Shown here in pieces: positions 18,264 through 27,126 of a stretch of DNA of 64,000 bases (positions are counted from its first letter, which is position 1; each line of letters begins with the position of its first letter). A program made the translations under genes and the position numbers. A model generated the notes under the pieces. That model worked only from the letters and a program-made list of their open reading frames with translations. It did not search any database and had not been told where the DNA came from. Origin of the DNA: GCA-016699445 sp964555055 (lineage in GTDB: Bacteria; UBA10199; JACPAL01; GCA-016699445); NCBI GenBank assembly GCA_964555055.1, contig CAZKQW010000004.1, forward strand, positions 62,001-126,000, read 5' to 3'.

Positions 18264-19115
18264 ATGGCCGCGGGATCCGAAAAGAAAACGTGCACGGTTT
18301 GTGGGGGTGCCGCTCTTCCCCTGCCCATGGAGCATCCGGAGGCCAGCCTTTACCGTTGCACGGCCTGCCGGCATTGCTTCACGGATATTAGCTCGATCCG
18401 CGAGCCCGAGACTTATGGGGCGGATTATTACGAAGTGGCCCATAAGAATTGGTTCGAACACCCGAACTTCGCCCTCTTTCGAAAGATCGAAGCGATGATC
18501 CTGCGCTACACCGGTCCGGAAGCGTCCGTCCTGGACGTTGGCTGCGGGCGCGGGGATTTATTGAAATATCTCCAGTCGAAGCGTCCGTCCCTACGGCTCA
18601 CGGGGATCGACCTCTCCGACGTTCCCCAACTGCCCGGCATCACGATGCTGCGGAAGGATTTCCTGAAGGAGGATTTCGGCCGTAAGTTCGACGTCGTGAC
18701 GAGCCTCGCGGCCATCGAGCACGTCGAAGACGTCCAAATCTTCGCCCAAAAGATCGGGGATTTGTGCGCGGATCGGGGCGTGATCGTGGTCATGACCAAT
18801 AATGAAAGCGGATTGATCTACGGGATCGCGAGGGCCCTGTACGGCGTCGGTGTCAAAGGCCCCTTTAACCGCCTCTACAGCAAGCATCATTTGAATCACT
18901 TCGGCGTCGAATCCCTGAAGGTCCTTTTCGAAAGGCAGGGTTTCGAGATCCTCAAAACCCTCCACCATAGCTTTCCCCTACGCGCCGTGGACATTCCCGT
19001 GGCTTCGAAAGGGGCGGATCTTATCCTCCGCGGCGCCGTGGCCGGGATGTTCATGATAGGGCAAGCGCTCGAGATGGATTTCATGCAGACGATCGTCTGC
19101 CGCAAAAAACCCTGA
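18264..19115 (+). CDS. SAM-dependent methyltransferase with N-terminal zinc ribbon
   Basis: A 283-residue protein. Four cysteines in two pairs (C10/C13 and C32/C35) make a zinc ribbon. A class I methyltransferase domain follows, with VLDVGCGRGDLL at residues 89-100 (motif I) and a GIDLSD segment for the SAM hydroxyls. Zinc-ribbon methyltransferases of this type are common in polysaccharide loci, where they cap or decorate sugars. It starts immediately after the DUF2079 stop codon. The substrate cannot be assigned from sequence. Confidence 0.75.
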   Translation: MAAGSEKKTCTVCGGAALPLPMEHPEASLYRCTACRHCFTDISSIREPETYGADYYEVAHKNWFEHPNFALFRKIEAMILRYTGPEASVLDVGCGRGDLLKYLQSKRPSLRLTGIDLSDVPQLPGITMLRKDFLKEDFGRKFDVVTSLAAIEHVEDVQIFAQKIGDLCADRGVIVVMTNNESGLIYGIARALYGVGVKGPFNRLYSKHHLNHFGVESLKVLFERQGFEILKTLHHSFPLRAVDIPVASKGADLILRGAVAGMFMIGQALEMDFMQTIVCRKKP

Positions 19116-19174
19116 GTCCGCCCGGCGTTTCCACCTTGACCCACTCAGGGATCGCGGGTACCAAAGCGCTTTCC

Positions 19175-20494
19175 ATGAAGAAACTCGCTGTCCTCATACT
19201 CGCCGCGGGGAAGGGTGAAAGGATGCGTTCCGACCGGCCGAAAGTCCTTCATCCGGTTTTGGGAAAGCCTTTATTGGGCCACGTGCTTGCGGCCGGGAAG
19301 TCCCTCGATCCCCAAAAAATCGTCGTCGTCGTCGGCCACCGCTCCGAGGATGTCCGGAAAGCGTTCGAGCGCGAAGCGTCCGTGGAGTGGGTGTTTCAAG
19401 ATCAGCAGCTCGGGACGGCGCACGCGGTCTTGTGCGCGGAAAAAGCCCTCCAAGACTTCGACGGAGAGGTGTTGATCCTCTATGGCGATGCCCCTTTATT
19501 GCGCGCGGAAACCCTCAAAAAAATGAGGGCTGAGGCGAGTGATCAGAATGCCGACCTTTTGCTCGCGACCGCCCACTTCCAAGAACCCACCGGTTATGGA
19601 CGAATTCTACGGGACTCCCAGGGCCGTATCCGGGAAATCGTCGAGGAGAAGGAGGCTTCGCCGGACGAGAAGCGGGTAAATGAAGTTAACCCCGGCATTT
19701 ACTTGTTAGGCGCTTCCCTGCTGCATGCCTTGAAGAAGATCGAAAAAAGCGTCGTGAAGGGCGAGTATTACCTCACGGACATCGTGGTCGAGGCCCTAAA
19801 ACAGAAGAAAAACGTCGCGACCCATCTCGTGGCGGATGAGGACGAAGTGAAGGGGATCAACACGAAATCCCAGCTCGCGGAAGCCTCTCGGATCCTGCAA
19901 AAGCGCATCAACGAAGAATGGATGTCCCTCGGCGTGGAATTCATTTCGCCGGAGACGACGTTTATCGAATCGACCGTCGTGTTGGAGCCGGACGTCAGGC
20001 TCCATCCGGGCGTGGTCGTCACAGGGCGTTCGAAGATCGCCCGCGGCGCCGAGATCCTGGCGTATTCGGTGATCGAAGACAGCGACGTCGGGAGCGGCGC
20101 GCGGATCGGGCCTTTCGCGCACTTGAGGCCCCAGAGCGTCGTCGGCGAAGAGGCCCACGTGGGTAACTTCGTGGAGCTGAAGAAGACAATCTTGGGGAAA
20201 GGCTCCAAGGCGAACCATCTGGCTTATCTGGGCGATGCCGTCATCGGCGAGAAGGCCAATATCGGCGCGGGCACGATCACGTGCAATTACGACGGAGAGA
20301 AGAAGTTCCAGACCCTCATCGAAGACGGCGCCTTTATCGGGAGCGACACGCAGTTGGTGGCTCCGGTCAAAGTCGGCAAAAAAGCCTACGTGGGCTCCGG
20401 GACGACGGTGACGAAAGACGTGCCCGACGGGGCTTTGGCCCTTTCGCGCGTCGAGCAGAAGAACATTCCCGGTTGGAAGAAGAGGACGAAATAA
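19175..20494 (+). CDS. glmU: bifunctional UDP-N-acetylglucosamine pyrophosphorylase / glucosamine-1-phosphate acetyltransferase
   Basis: GlmU, 439 residues from the chosen ATG; an upstream TTG at 19136 would add 13 residues that do not fit the family. The N-terminal uridylyltransferase domain opens LILAAGKGERMRSDRPKVL (LxxGxGTxM-type loop) and carries DQQLGTAHAV, YGDAPLL and a VNEVNPGIYL segment. The C-terminal part is a left-handed beta-helix with hexapeptide repeats and the acetyltransferase signature HLAYLGDAVIGEKANIGAGTI (split here for reading as HLAYLGD and NIGAGT). It makes UDP-GlcNAc for peptidoglycan and surface glycans. It lies three bases upstream of glmS. Confidence 0.95.
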   Translation: MKKLAVLILAAGKGERMRSDRPKVLHPVLGKPLLGHVLAAGKSLDPQKIVVVVGHRSEDVRKAFEREASVEWVFQDQQLGTAHAVLCAEKALQDFDGEVLILYGDAPLLRAETLKKMRAEASDQNADLLLATAHFQEPTGYGRILRDSQGRIREIVEEKEASPDEKRVNEVNPGIYLLGASLLHALKKIEKSVVKGEYYLTDIVVEALKQKKNVATHLVADEDEVKGINTKSQLAEASRILQKRINEEWMSLGVEFISPETTFIESTVVLEPDVRLHPGVVVTGRSKIARGAEILAYSVIEDSDVGSGARIGPFAHLRPQSVVGEEAHVGNFVELKKTILGKGSKANHLAYLGDAVIGEKANIGAGTITCNYDGEKKFQTLIEDGAFIGSDTQLVAPVKVGKKAYVGSGTTVTKDVPDGALALSRVEQKNIPGWKKRTK

Positions 20495-20497
20495 ATC

Positions 20498-22342
20498 ATG
20501 TGCGGCATCGTCGGTTACATCGGGGATCGGGAAGCCACGGAAGTCTTGATCGACGGTCTGCGGCGCTTGGAGTACCGAGGGTATGATTCCGCCGGCGTCG
20601 CGGTTTTGGAAGGGGAAGGTCGCTCCATCCATACCGCCCGCGCCGAAGGAAAGCTCAAGGAACTCGAAAAAAAGATCGCGAAGGAGCCGTTAACCGGGAA
20701 AACCGGGATCGGGCATACGCGCTGGGCCACGCACGGGCGCCCTTCAGAAACTAACGCCCACCCGCACCGCGCGGGGGATGTCGTCCTCGTCCATAACGGC
20801 ATCATCGAAAACCACCAAAAGCTCCGGGCTTATTTGGCGAAGAAAGGGCATACGTTCAAGTCGGAGACGGATTCGGAAATCGCCGCTCAATTGATCCAGC
20901 AGCGGCTGTTCGATGGCCTTTCTATGGAGAACGCATTCCGAAAAGCCCTCTCCGAGATCGAAGGGTCTTATGCCTTGGTGGTGATGAACCAAAAGGAACC
21001 CGACTGCCTCTACGTGGCGCGCAACGGCAGTCCGCTTGTCTTGGGAATGGGAAAGAACGAGAATTTCGTCGCTTCCGATATCGCCGCTCTCATCCATTAC
21101 ACGAAAAAAGTCGTCTTCTTGGAAGATAAGGATTTCGGTGTCGTCACGCGCGAAGGCGTGCGGATTTTCGAAGAATCCGGACGCGTCGCGAAGCGTCCCG
21201 TCAAAACGGTGACGTGGAGCCGGACCACGGCGGAGAAGGGCGGTTATAAGCACTTCATGCTGAAGGAAATCTTCGAGCAGCCGCAAGTGGTGGCGGACAC
21301 CCTTTTGGGTCGCATCAGTGAAAAGCAGCAGAAAATTATCCTCGAGAACGTCGACTCCCTCTTCGGCGCGAAGAACCGTCCCATTCCCTTCGACAAGATC
21401 TTTATCGTCGCCTGCGGCACCTCCTACCATTCGGGTTTGGTCGGGAAATACCTCATCGAAGAGATGTCCCGCCTATCGATCCAGGTCGATCTGGCTTCCG
21501 AGTTCCGCTACCGGAACCCTCTCATTGATAAGAGAACCTTGATCATCGGCATCAGTCAGTCCGGCGAGACGGCCGATACGCTCGCGGCGATGGCGGACGC
21601 GAAGAGAAAGGGCGCGAAACTCCTCTCGATCTGCAACGTCATCGAATCGTCGATCCCGCGTCTTTCCCACGCCACGCTGTACACTCGGGCCGGCCCGGAG
21701 ATCGGCGTCGCCTCGACGAAGGCCTTCACGACGCAGCTGACGGTGCTCTTGTTGTTGGCCCTGTATTTGGGGAACCGGACGAAAGCATTGGCGACGAAGG
21801 ATTTCCAGGCGGCTTTGAAGGAGCTCGTGAAGCTGCCCGACCGCTTGGAGAGGATTTTGAAGAGTGCCGACGAGGTCGCGTCGATCGCCGTCCGGCATAA
21901 TAAACGCTCCAGCTGCCTTTATTTGGCGCGCGGGGCCAACTTTCCGATCGCCCTCGAGGGGGCCCTGAAGCTGAAGGAAATTTCCTACATCCACGCGGAA
22001 GGTTACGCGGCCGGCGAGATGAAGCACGGCCCCATCGCCTTGATCGACGAGGGTATGCCGGTGGTCGTCGTGATCCCGCAGGACCACGTCTACGAAAAAG
22101 TGCTGTCCAACATCGAGGAAGTGAGGGCCCGCGGCGCCTGCGTCATCGCCATCGGGAATACCGGCGACAAGATCCTCCCGCAAAAGGCCCAAGAAGTCAT
22201 CCTCGTCCCCAAAGCCCCCTGGTACCTGACGCCCATCCTCATGTCCGTCCCTCTCCAGCTCTTGGCCTACCACATCGCCGACAAGAAGGGTACGGACGTG
22301 GACCAGCCGCGTAATTTAGCCAAGAGCGTGACAGTAGAATAA
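20498..22342 (+). CDS. glmS: glutamine-fructose-6-phosphate aminotransferase (isomerizing)
   Basis: GlmS, 614 residues, makes glucosamine-6-phosphate from fructose-6-phosphate and glutamine, the first step towards UDP-GlcNAc. The N-terminal Cys2 begins the Ntn amidotransferase domain (CGIVGYIGDREA, RRLEYRGYDSAG, HTRWATHG). Two SIS isomerase domains follow (ACGTSYHSG, ISQSGETADT, GRG-like ARGANFPIALEGALKLKEISY), and the tail ends QPRNLAKSVTVE. It is in an operon behind glmU. The last codons are repeated twice further downstream, making this 3' end an insertion hot spot in this chromosome. Confidence 0.96.
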   Translation: MCGIVGYIGDREATEVLIDGLRRLEYRGYDSAGVAVLEGEGRSIHTARAEGKLKELEKKIAKEPLTGKTGIGHTRWATHGRPSETNAHPHRAGDVVLVHNGIIENHQKLRAYLAKKGHTFKSETDSEIAAQLIQQRLFDGLSMENAFRKALSEIEGSYALVVMNQKEPDCLYVARNGSPLVLGMGKNENFVASDIAALIHYTKKVVFLEDKDFGVVTREGVRIFEESGRVAKRPVKTVTWSRTTAEKGGYKHFMLKEIFEQPQVVADTLLGRISEKQQKIILENVDSLFGAKNRPIPFDKIFIVACGTSYHSGLVGKYLIEEMSRLSIQVDLASEFRYRNPLIDKRTLIIGISQSGETADTLAAMADAKRKGAKLLSICNVIESSIPRLSHATLYTRAGPEIGVASTKAFTTQLTVLLLLALYLGNRTKALATKDFQAALKELVKLPDRLERILKSADEVASIAVRHNKRSSCLYLARGANFPIALEGALKLKEISYIHAEGYAAGEMKHGPIALIDEGMPVVVVIPQDHVYEKVLSNIEEVRARGACVIAIGNTGDKILPQKAQEVILVPKAPWYLTPILMSVPLQLLAYHIADKKGTDVDQPRNLAKSVTVE

Positions 22343-22386
22343 TTTATGAGGGGTTTGGGGAGAGTCTCTTTCCCCGATGCAAGCGA

Positions 22387-22405
22387 ACATTGGCTTTGCC
22401 AATGT
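22387..22405. repeat. perfect 8-bp hairpin between two glmS tails
   Basis: ACATTGGC and GCCAATGT flank a TTT loop. The hairpin lies in the 72-base spacer between the true glmS end and the second tail, and GTGAGCGAA overlaps its right edge. The double hairpin upstream of tRNA-Gly is also followed by GTGAGCAA. It has no T-run, so it is not a typical terminator. Confidence 0.4.
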
Positions 22406-22414
22406 GAGCGAACT

Positions 22415-22456
22415 GACCAGCCGCGTAATTTAGCCAAGAGCGTCACGGTTGAATAG
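22415..22456 (+). pseudogene. second copy of the glmS 3' end
   Basis: The plus strand encodes DQPRNLAKSVTVE and a stop codon, exactly the C-terminus of GlmS. The first 29 bases are identical to 22301-22329. The last four sense codons differ only at synonymous positions, and the stop is TAG instead of TAA. It is therefore the end of a different glmS allele and not a fresh duplication. It overlaps the 3' end of the ammonia-lyase gene. Confidence 0.85.
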
Positions 22457-24365
22457 AAAGATGCCTTTGAAAAGGTCCTTCGAGCTGCCCTGAGGCCAAA
22501 AGCGCTGAGAGGTAAGCCAGATCATCCGTCATGGAACGGTCTTCATCCATAAAAGCCACTCCGTTTCGAACTTCTTTTAACACGCTTTCTAGGTAGCGCG
22601 TCGTCCTCAACCCCTCATCCGTGCCTTTGATCAGGTCGATGCCTTGAGCCGCTGTGGCCAGTCCCAGGGCTAAGGTGTCTTGAAGTAATTTGACGACCTC
22701 CCCCAATTTTCTAGAGGCTATAGGTCCCATGCTTACGTGATCTTCCGTATATCCTGCGGTAGGTAGCGAGTGAACGCTAGCCGGCCCTGCTAACGTGCGC
22801 GCTTCGGCCGCCAAAGCGGCCGCCACCACATCCAGCATCATCATGCCGCTCTGAATGCCCGCGTTTTCCGGACAAGCCACCAAAAAGGCGGGGAGTCCCG
22901 TCATCCGCGTGTTCGTTAAAAGGGCGGCGATTTGGGATTGGTGGAGATTAATGGCCGTAACCAATGAGGCCGCGATAAAGTCAGCGGCCATGGCCACAGG
23001 CATTCCATGAAAGTTGCCTCCGCTAAAGACACCGCTTTCCGTGATGATAGGGTTGTCGGTCACGGCATTTATCTCGGCGGAAAATACGTTTCCCTGGTCG
23101 GTTAAGCAGGCGAGAACAGCGCCCAGTACCTGGGGAGCGCACCGTAAATGGTAAGGATCTTGGACTTTTTGGCAGTGAACATGGCTCTGGCCGATGGGGC
23201 TTGGTCGTCCATGCTCCATTAAAAGATCTCTCAAGATTCTCGCGGATTTTATCTGACCATCTTGGCGCCTGGCTTCGTGGATGGAGGGATGGTAGGCTGC
23301 AGCCGTTCCCCTCTCAGCTTCCAGGACGAGCGCCGTTACTATGTGGCTCACCTGGAGGAGATGCCGTGCGTGTTCCCATTGAAGCAGGCCCACGGCTGTG
23401 ATGAATTGGGTGCCATTGATGAGGGCTAGGCCTTCTTTGGCTTTTAGGTTTAAGGGCCTTAATCCGGTACTGCGAAGCGCCTCCGCGGCGCTCATTTCCT
23501 TTCCATGTAATCGAACCCGTCCTTCACCCGTGAGGGCCTGGGCGATTTGAGAGAGTGGGACAAGATCCCCGCTGGCTCCTACGGAACCCTTCTCCGAGAC
23601 GATGGGATGAATGCCGCGATTTAAGAAGGCGACGAGTTGTTCGATCACCTCGGGACGCACCCCGGACTTGGCTTGAACGAGGGAGGCGGCCCTTAAAAGC
23701 ATCATGGCCCTTACGTAATCATCCTCGATGGGATTCCCGACTCCGGCGGCGTGCGAACGGATCAAGTTTGTTTGGAGCCGCTCCAGGTCTGAAGCGGATA
23801 TCCTGACGTGGGCGTTCGACCCAAAACCCGTATTGATGCCATAAGCCGCTGGAGCCTCCGGCTTTAAGTACTCCTCCACGATAAGGCGATTCCTTGCGAC
23901 GCGCTCGCGGGCTTCAGGGTCGAGGATCACCCGGCGTCCATGACGAGCGACATCGATAACTTCCTCGGCCGTTAAATCCTGACGACCTAAAGCCACGGGA
24001 GCCTGGTGTCTTCTAGGGTTCATGAGCGTTGAAAGGGCGTCGGCTGTGGATACAAGGGGAATTCCATGACGACTCGAAAGATGCCTTAAGGCGATCTGTT
24101 GGGGAAGGCTGAGATCTTCTTTGCAAGCCCGTATGATTGCCTTAAGCCCTCTTTTGTCGGCTAGGGCTTTTGCTCTCAGTTGTTCCGTCAATTGGCCACT
24201 ATCGCAATAAGTGCTTATTTGCTCTTGGACGATTCGGGTGTTCAGCACCCCAGCGAGAGCAGGATTTGAATGGGTAATGGCTCCTGAAATAGCCAGCATG
24301 GCCTGTGCGGCGTCAAAAGAATTGTTGGGCACCCTGACAACCGGCGCATAAAAACCATAAGCCAT
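22443..24365 (-). CDS. hutH: histidine ammonia-lyase with N-terminal extension
   Basis: A 640-residue MIO-type aromatic ammonia-lyase. The catalytic Y175 lies in AYGINTGFG, the MIO-forming A264-S265-G266 lies in GSVGASGDLVPLSQ, and QDPYHLRCAPQV follows. The LIRSH pair (S204-H205) is the arrangement seen in histidine rather than tyrosine or phenylalanine lyases. It deaminates histidine to urocanate. Usual bacterial HutH is about 510 residues; the first 125 residues here are an extra helical segment of unknown role. No other hut gene is nearby. The gene lies between two GlmS-tail scars, so it probably arrived as a module. Its ribosome site is enclosed in a short hairpin. Confidence 0.85.
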   Translation of the reverse strand: MAYGFYAPVVRVPNNSFDAAQAMLAISGAITHSNPALAGVLNTRIVQEQISTYCDSGQLTEQLRAKALADKRGLKAIIRACKEDLSLPQQIALRHLSSRHGIPLVSTADALSTLMNPRRHQAPVALGRQDLTAEEVIDVARHGRRVILDPEARERVARNRLIVEEYLKPEAPAAYGINTGFGSNAHVRISASDLERLQTNLIRSHAAGVGNPIEDDYVRAMMLLRAASLVQAKSGVRPEVIEQLVAFLNRGIHPIVSEKGSVGASGDLVPLSQIAQALTGEGRVRLHGKEMSAAEALRSTGLRPLNLKAKEGLALINGTQFITAVGLLQWEHARHLLQVSHIVTALVLEAERGTAAAYHPSIHEARRQDGQIKSARILRDLLMEHGRPSPIGQSHVHCQKVQDPYHLRCAPQVLGAVLACLTDQGNVFSAEINAVTDNPIITESGVFSGGNFHGMPVAMAADFIAASLVTAINLHQSQIAALLTNTRMTGLPAFLVACPENAGIQSGMMMLDVVAAALAAEARTLAGPASVHSLPTAGYTEDHVSMGPIASRKLGEVVKLLQDTLALGLATAAQGIDLIKGTDEGLRTTRYLESVLKEVRNGVAFMDEDRSMTDDLAYLSALLASGQLEGPFQRHLSIQP

Positions 24366-24369
24366 AAGA

Positions 24370-24387
24370 ACTCCTTTAATTAGGAGT
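24370..24387 (-). promoter_or_regulatory. hairpin covering the hutH ribosome-binding site
   Basis: On the minus strand ACTCCT and AGGAGT pair across a six-base loop, five bases before the hutH start codon. The downstream arm is the Shine-Dalgarno sequence itself, so the stem could limit translation. It is only six base pairs, and the effect is inferred. Confidence 0.35.
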
Positions 24388-24428
24388 CTTAGTCGTCGCA
24401 GGTGATAAATGGTTGCGTTTTTTCGTAA

Positions 24429-24479
24429 GGAACGGATGGGAACCGGCCGAGGAACCTGGCTAAAAGCATGACCGTGGAG
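24429..24479 (+). pseudogene. third, diverged copy of the glmS 3' end
   Basis: The plus strand encodes GTDGNRPRNLAKSMTVE, matching GTDVDQPRNLAKSVTVE of GlmS at 13 of 17 residues, with most codons differing at the third base. The stop codon is lost. It lies on the far side of hutH and touches the end of the PIN toxin gene. It is an old scar from a more distant glmS allele. Confidence 0.75.
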
Positions 24480-24482
24480 TCA

Positions 24483-24887
24483 TTATTTCTTCTCGAATAT
24501 TTTTAGAAATTCCGTAGGAGACGCTATTTTTAAGTTTGCTGGAGGCTTGCCGAAATCCTTCCTATTCCCCGTGACGATCGCTTCTGCCCTTCCCGAGAGA
24601 GCGACTTCTAAGAAGGGAAGGTCGTCTTCGTCCGGCAAAAGGATAGAGGAAGGGTCCGAGACGATGAAAGCTCCAAAACGATCCAAAAAAGCGATGACGT
24701 CGTCCACCGGCGCTTCATCGAAGCCGAACTTCGGCCTTTGTAGGACTTCACGGTATTCGAATAAAATACGGTCGTCGACGAGCGCTTCCAGGCGCCCTAA
24801 GACGACCAGGTCTAATACTTTGGCGGATGTGCTTTGCGAGTTCAGAAGCGCTGACACCAGCACGTTTGTGTCTAAGACAATCTTCAC
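24483..24887 (-). CDS. PIN-domain toxin (VapC-like, COG1569 type)
   Basis: A 134-residue PIN-domain ribonuclease. It opens IVLDTNVLVSALL with the first catalytic aspartate (D6); D/E residues in DEDDLPFLEVAL and a VTGNRKDF segment complete the acidic site. It is the toxin of a two-gene module. Its start overlaps the antitoxin stop by four bases, and it is transcribed after the antitoxin. It cleaves RNA when free of its partner, according to the family. Its 3' end abuts the third glmS-tail scar. Confidence 0.85.
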   Translation of the reverse strand: MKIVLDTNVLVSALLNSQSTSAKVLDLVVLGRLEALVDDRILFEYREVLQRPKFGFDEAPVDDVIAFLDRFGAFIVSDPSSILLPDEDDLPFLEVALSGRAEAIVTGNRKDFGKPPANLKIASPTEFLKIFEKK

Positions 24888-25180
24888 TTCCTATGTCCTT
24901 GGCGTCCCCGGCGCGTTTTTCGGATCTCTTCCCCGATCTCTTCCTCTGAGATCGCGTAAGTCCCTTTTTGCACCGAATTTTGTCTTAACTTACGGATAGC
25001 CCATTCCCCGCGCGTGCGGCGGACGGCGGCCAGGATCGCCTCTAAGTTGCTCCCGGTGATCTCGGAAATAAGGGCCATCGGCTTGCCGTTGGAGGTGATG
25101 ACCAACTCCTTTTCCTGTCCCAATTTCTCCCAGACCCGACCGGTGTTCACCCGTAAATCCCTCACATTGACGAATTCCAT
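24884..25180 (-). CDS. Phd/YefM-type antitoxin
   Basis: A 98-residue antitoxin. The N-terminal part (MEFVNVRDLRVNTGRVWEKL, then VITSNGKPMALI) is the Phd/YefM DNA-binding fold. The charged C-terminal tail, rich in E, R and K, would wrap the PIN toxin. A strong AAGGAGCT ribosome site precedes the ATG. It probably neutralises the toxin and represses the pair from its own promoter, as is usual in the family. Confidence 0.8.
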   Translation of the reverse strand: MEFVNVRDLRVNTGRVWEKLGQEKELVITSNGKPMALISEITGSNLEAILAAVRRTRGEWAIRKLRQNSVQKGTYAISEEEIGEEIRKTRRGRQGHRK

Positions 25181-25312
25181 AAGAGCTCCTTTTTATTATC
25201 CAAAAGAGTAACAAAAAGATACCAATTGAGGCAACAAAAGATGCGACTTGATCCTGATGTGGGATCGTATCTTTGAACATCCGCCTTGCTTTCGGAATTT
25301 CGACATCCTCTA

Positions 25313-25341
25313 TTGCCCGCTTCCGAATTTTTTCGTATCAT
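25313..25341 (+). promoter_or_regulatory. candidate promoter of the HNH gene
   Basis: TTGCCC (25313-25318) and TATCAT (25336-25341) are separated by 17 bases. The ATG is only nine bases beyond the -10 box, so transcription would start at or next to the start codon. Confidence 0.4.
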
Positions 25342-25350
25342 TTCCTGTAG

Positions 25351-25950
25351 ATGCTTACATCCCACGTCTTGATTCTTAACCGTTCGTACCTTCCGATCCA
25401 CATCACCACCTTGAAGCGCGCTTTGATCCTCTTGTATCAAGGGGTCGCGAAGGCGATCGACGACCAGTACGCGGCCTTCGATTTCCAGAGTTGGAGCGAG
25501 CTCTCCGTCGCGGCGCATCATGAAAAGGTGGGGTTGGTGGATCGGATGATCCGGATTCCCCGGGTGATCCTGCTGACGACCTACAATCGCGTGCCGAGCC
25601 GCCATGTCCAGTTTTCGCGGTTCAATATCTACTTGAGGGACGGAAACGTCTGCCAATTTTGCGGGAAGAAATTCTCCCGCTCCGAGCTTAACCTCGACCA
25701 CGTGGTGCCGCGCTCGCGCGGCGGGAAGACGAGCTGGGAGAACGTCGTCACGAGCTGCATCCCCTGCAACCACCGCAAGGGAGGCCGCACGCCCGAGGAA
25801 GCCGGCATCAAACTCATCCGTCCCCCCGTCCGTCCCCATTGGACGCCGTTCACGGAGATGACGCTGCGCGAGGTCCAATTCGAGGCCTGGAAACCTTACT
25901 TCAACATCGTGGATTTCAGTTATTGGAATCTGGAGTTGAGGGAGGAGTGA
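25351..25950 (+). CDS. HNH endonuclease family protein
   Basis: A 199-residue protein. The second half is an HNH nuclease: zinc cysteines C101/C104 and C136/C139, catalytic D116-H117 in LNLDHVVPRSRGG, and N140 in the CNHRKG end. The N-terminal 90 residues are a strand-rich extension found in the stand-alone chromosomal members of this family, whose task is not well defined. No methylase or restriction partner is present. Its last 40 codons occur again beyond the neighbouring ATPase gene. Confidence 0.85.
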   Translation: MLTSHVLILNRSYLPIHITTLKRALILLYQGVAKAIDDQYAAFDFQSWSELSVAAHHEKVGLVDRMIRIPRVILLTTYNRVPSRHVQFSRFNIYLRDGNVCQFCGKKFSRSELNLDHVVPRSRGGKTSWENVVTSCIPCNHRKGGRTPEEAGIKLIRPPVRPHWTPFTEMTLREVQFEAWKPYFNIVDFSYWNLELREE

Positions 25951-25959
25951 GGTAGTCTC

Positions 25960-27117
25960 TTAAAAGTCCCTATATTTCCGAATCATTTCCATCACGGGAA
26001 GGACTTCGACTCCCGAGGCCAGTTTGCGCGGTTGTCGGTCCGTTAGGGAGCAGACAAGCAAGGGTGTTTTGGGGAAGCGCCTTTTAAAAGCGTCGACCGT
26101 ACCGGCGGAGATGTCGGTTCTTCCCGATTTGCACTCGATGGCTAAAAGCGGGCCTCGGCCTCCTTCGACGAGGAAGTCGATCTCGTGCGGCCCGATCCTC
26201 CAAAAGCTGAAGACGTGCTCTTTTCTCAGATAATCCCGGATACGGACCAGCTCGCGAAAAAACCATGTCTCGAAAAGACTCCCTTGCTCTGCCGGGGTCG
26301 GAGGATCGGAAAGTCGGTTTTGGATCGCGCGAACGACTCCCGGATCGAAGAAATAAAACTTGGGCCGAGCCTTTTTCCTTTCGCTGCGATCGAAGGGCCA
26401 AAGGAATTCTCCGATGAGCGTGTCCTCCAATATCGTATAATATTCCTTCACCGTGCTCATCGGAACGGAGCTTTCACGGGAAATGTGGGCGTATTCGATA
26501 ATCTGTCCGTTGCATTGGGCGGCGATGGAGAGGAATCGATGGAAAGGGCCGATGCGACGCACAACGGCCTCCGCTTGGACTTCCTCGCGGACATAGATTC
26601 CGGCGTAACTCCTGAGGGTTTGACGGACGTCTTCCTCGTTTTTTCGGGAGAGGCCTTCCACGATATGAGGTAGGGAGCCGAAAGATAAGATTTGATGGAG
26701 CGTGGCATGCTGCCCAATCTCGGAAAGGGATAAAGGGTGAAGCCTTAGATCGAGGGCGCGCCCCCCCAGCAGATTGGCGGCCCCTTTTTTCAGTTTGCGG
26801 GCGCTCGATCCGGAAAGGAGGAAGCGAAGCTTTTTTTGGTCGATCGCCTTCTGCACATAGTTGAGCAGTTCGGGGATTTTTTGGATCTCATCGATGATCA
26901 CGAGCGAACGATCGGGAATAGCTTCGATCTGCTCCCAAAATAATCTGGGGTTGGCTTTGACGGAGGTCTCGTAATCGTAGTCCAGTAGGTCGAAATAATG
27001 TCTCGCCTTTAGCGATCTGAGAAGCGTCGTCTTTCCGGTCTGGCGAGGCCCGAAGAGAAACGCGGAACGCTGCGTTCGGTTCAGTTCCAACTCCCGATGG
27101 ATTTCAAAGGGGGTCAT
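25960..27117 (-). CDS. AAA_14/DUF4143 ATP-binding protein
   Basis: A 385-residue relative of the ATPase at 5836. It has Walker A FGPRQTGKTT at residues 22-31, Walker B SLVIIDEIQKIPEL, SGSSARKLK, and a DUF4143 C-terminal half with SFWRIGPHEIDFLVE and LAIECKSGRTDI (PD-(D/E)xK-like). It stands alone on the minus strand, nine bases from the HNH gene stop. The whole gene with its upstream operator-like repeats lies between two copies of the HNH gene's 3' end, which points to insertion as a unit. Function of the family is unknown. Confidence 0.85.
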   Translation of the reverse strand: MTPFEIHRELELNRTQRSAFLFGPRQTGKTTLLRSLKARHYFDLLDYDYETSVKANPRLFWEQIEAIPDRSLVIIDEIQKIPELLNYVQKAIDQKKLRFLLSGSSARKLKKGAANLLGGRALDLRLHPLSLSEIGQHATLHQILSFGSLPHIVEGLSRKNEEDVRQTLRSYAGIYVREEVQAEAVVRRIGPFHRFLSIAAQCNGQIIEYAHISRESSVPMSTVKEYYTILEDTLIGEFLWPFDRSERKKARPKFYFFDPGVVRAIQNRLSDPPTPAEQGSLFETWFFRELVRIRDYLRKEHVFSFWRIGPHEIDFLVEGGRGPLLAIECKSGRTDISAGTVDAFKRRFPKTPLLVCSLTDRQPRKLASGVEVLPVMEMIRKYRDF

Positions 27118-27126
27118 TTTTACATA

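Noticed and set aside
22343..25950. Tn7-like transposon downstream of glmS.
   Set aside because: No transposase, TnsA-E-like gene or terminal inverted repeats are visible. The modules carry glmS coding tails, which Tn7 insertion does not create.
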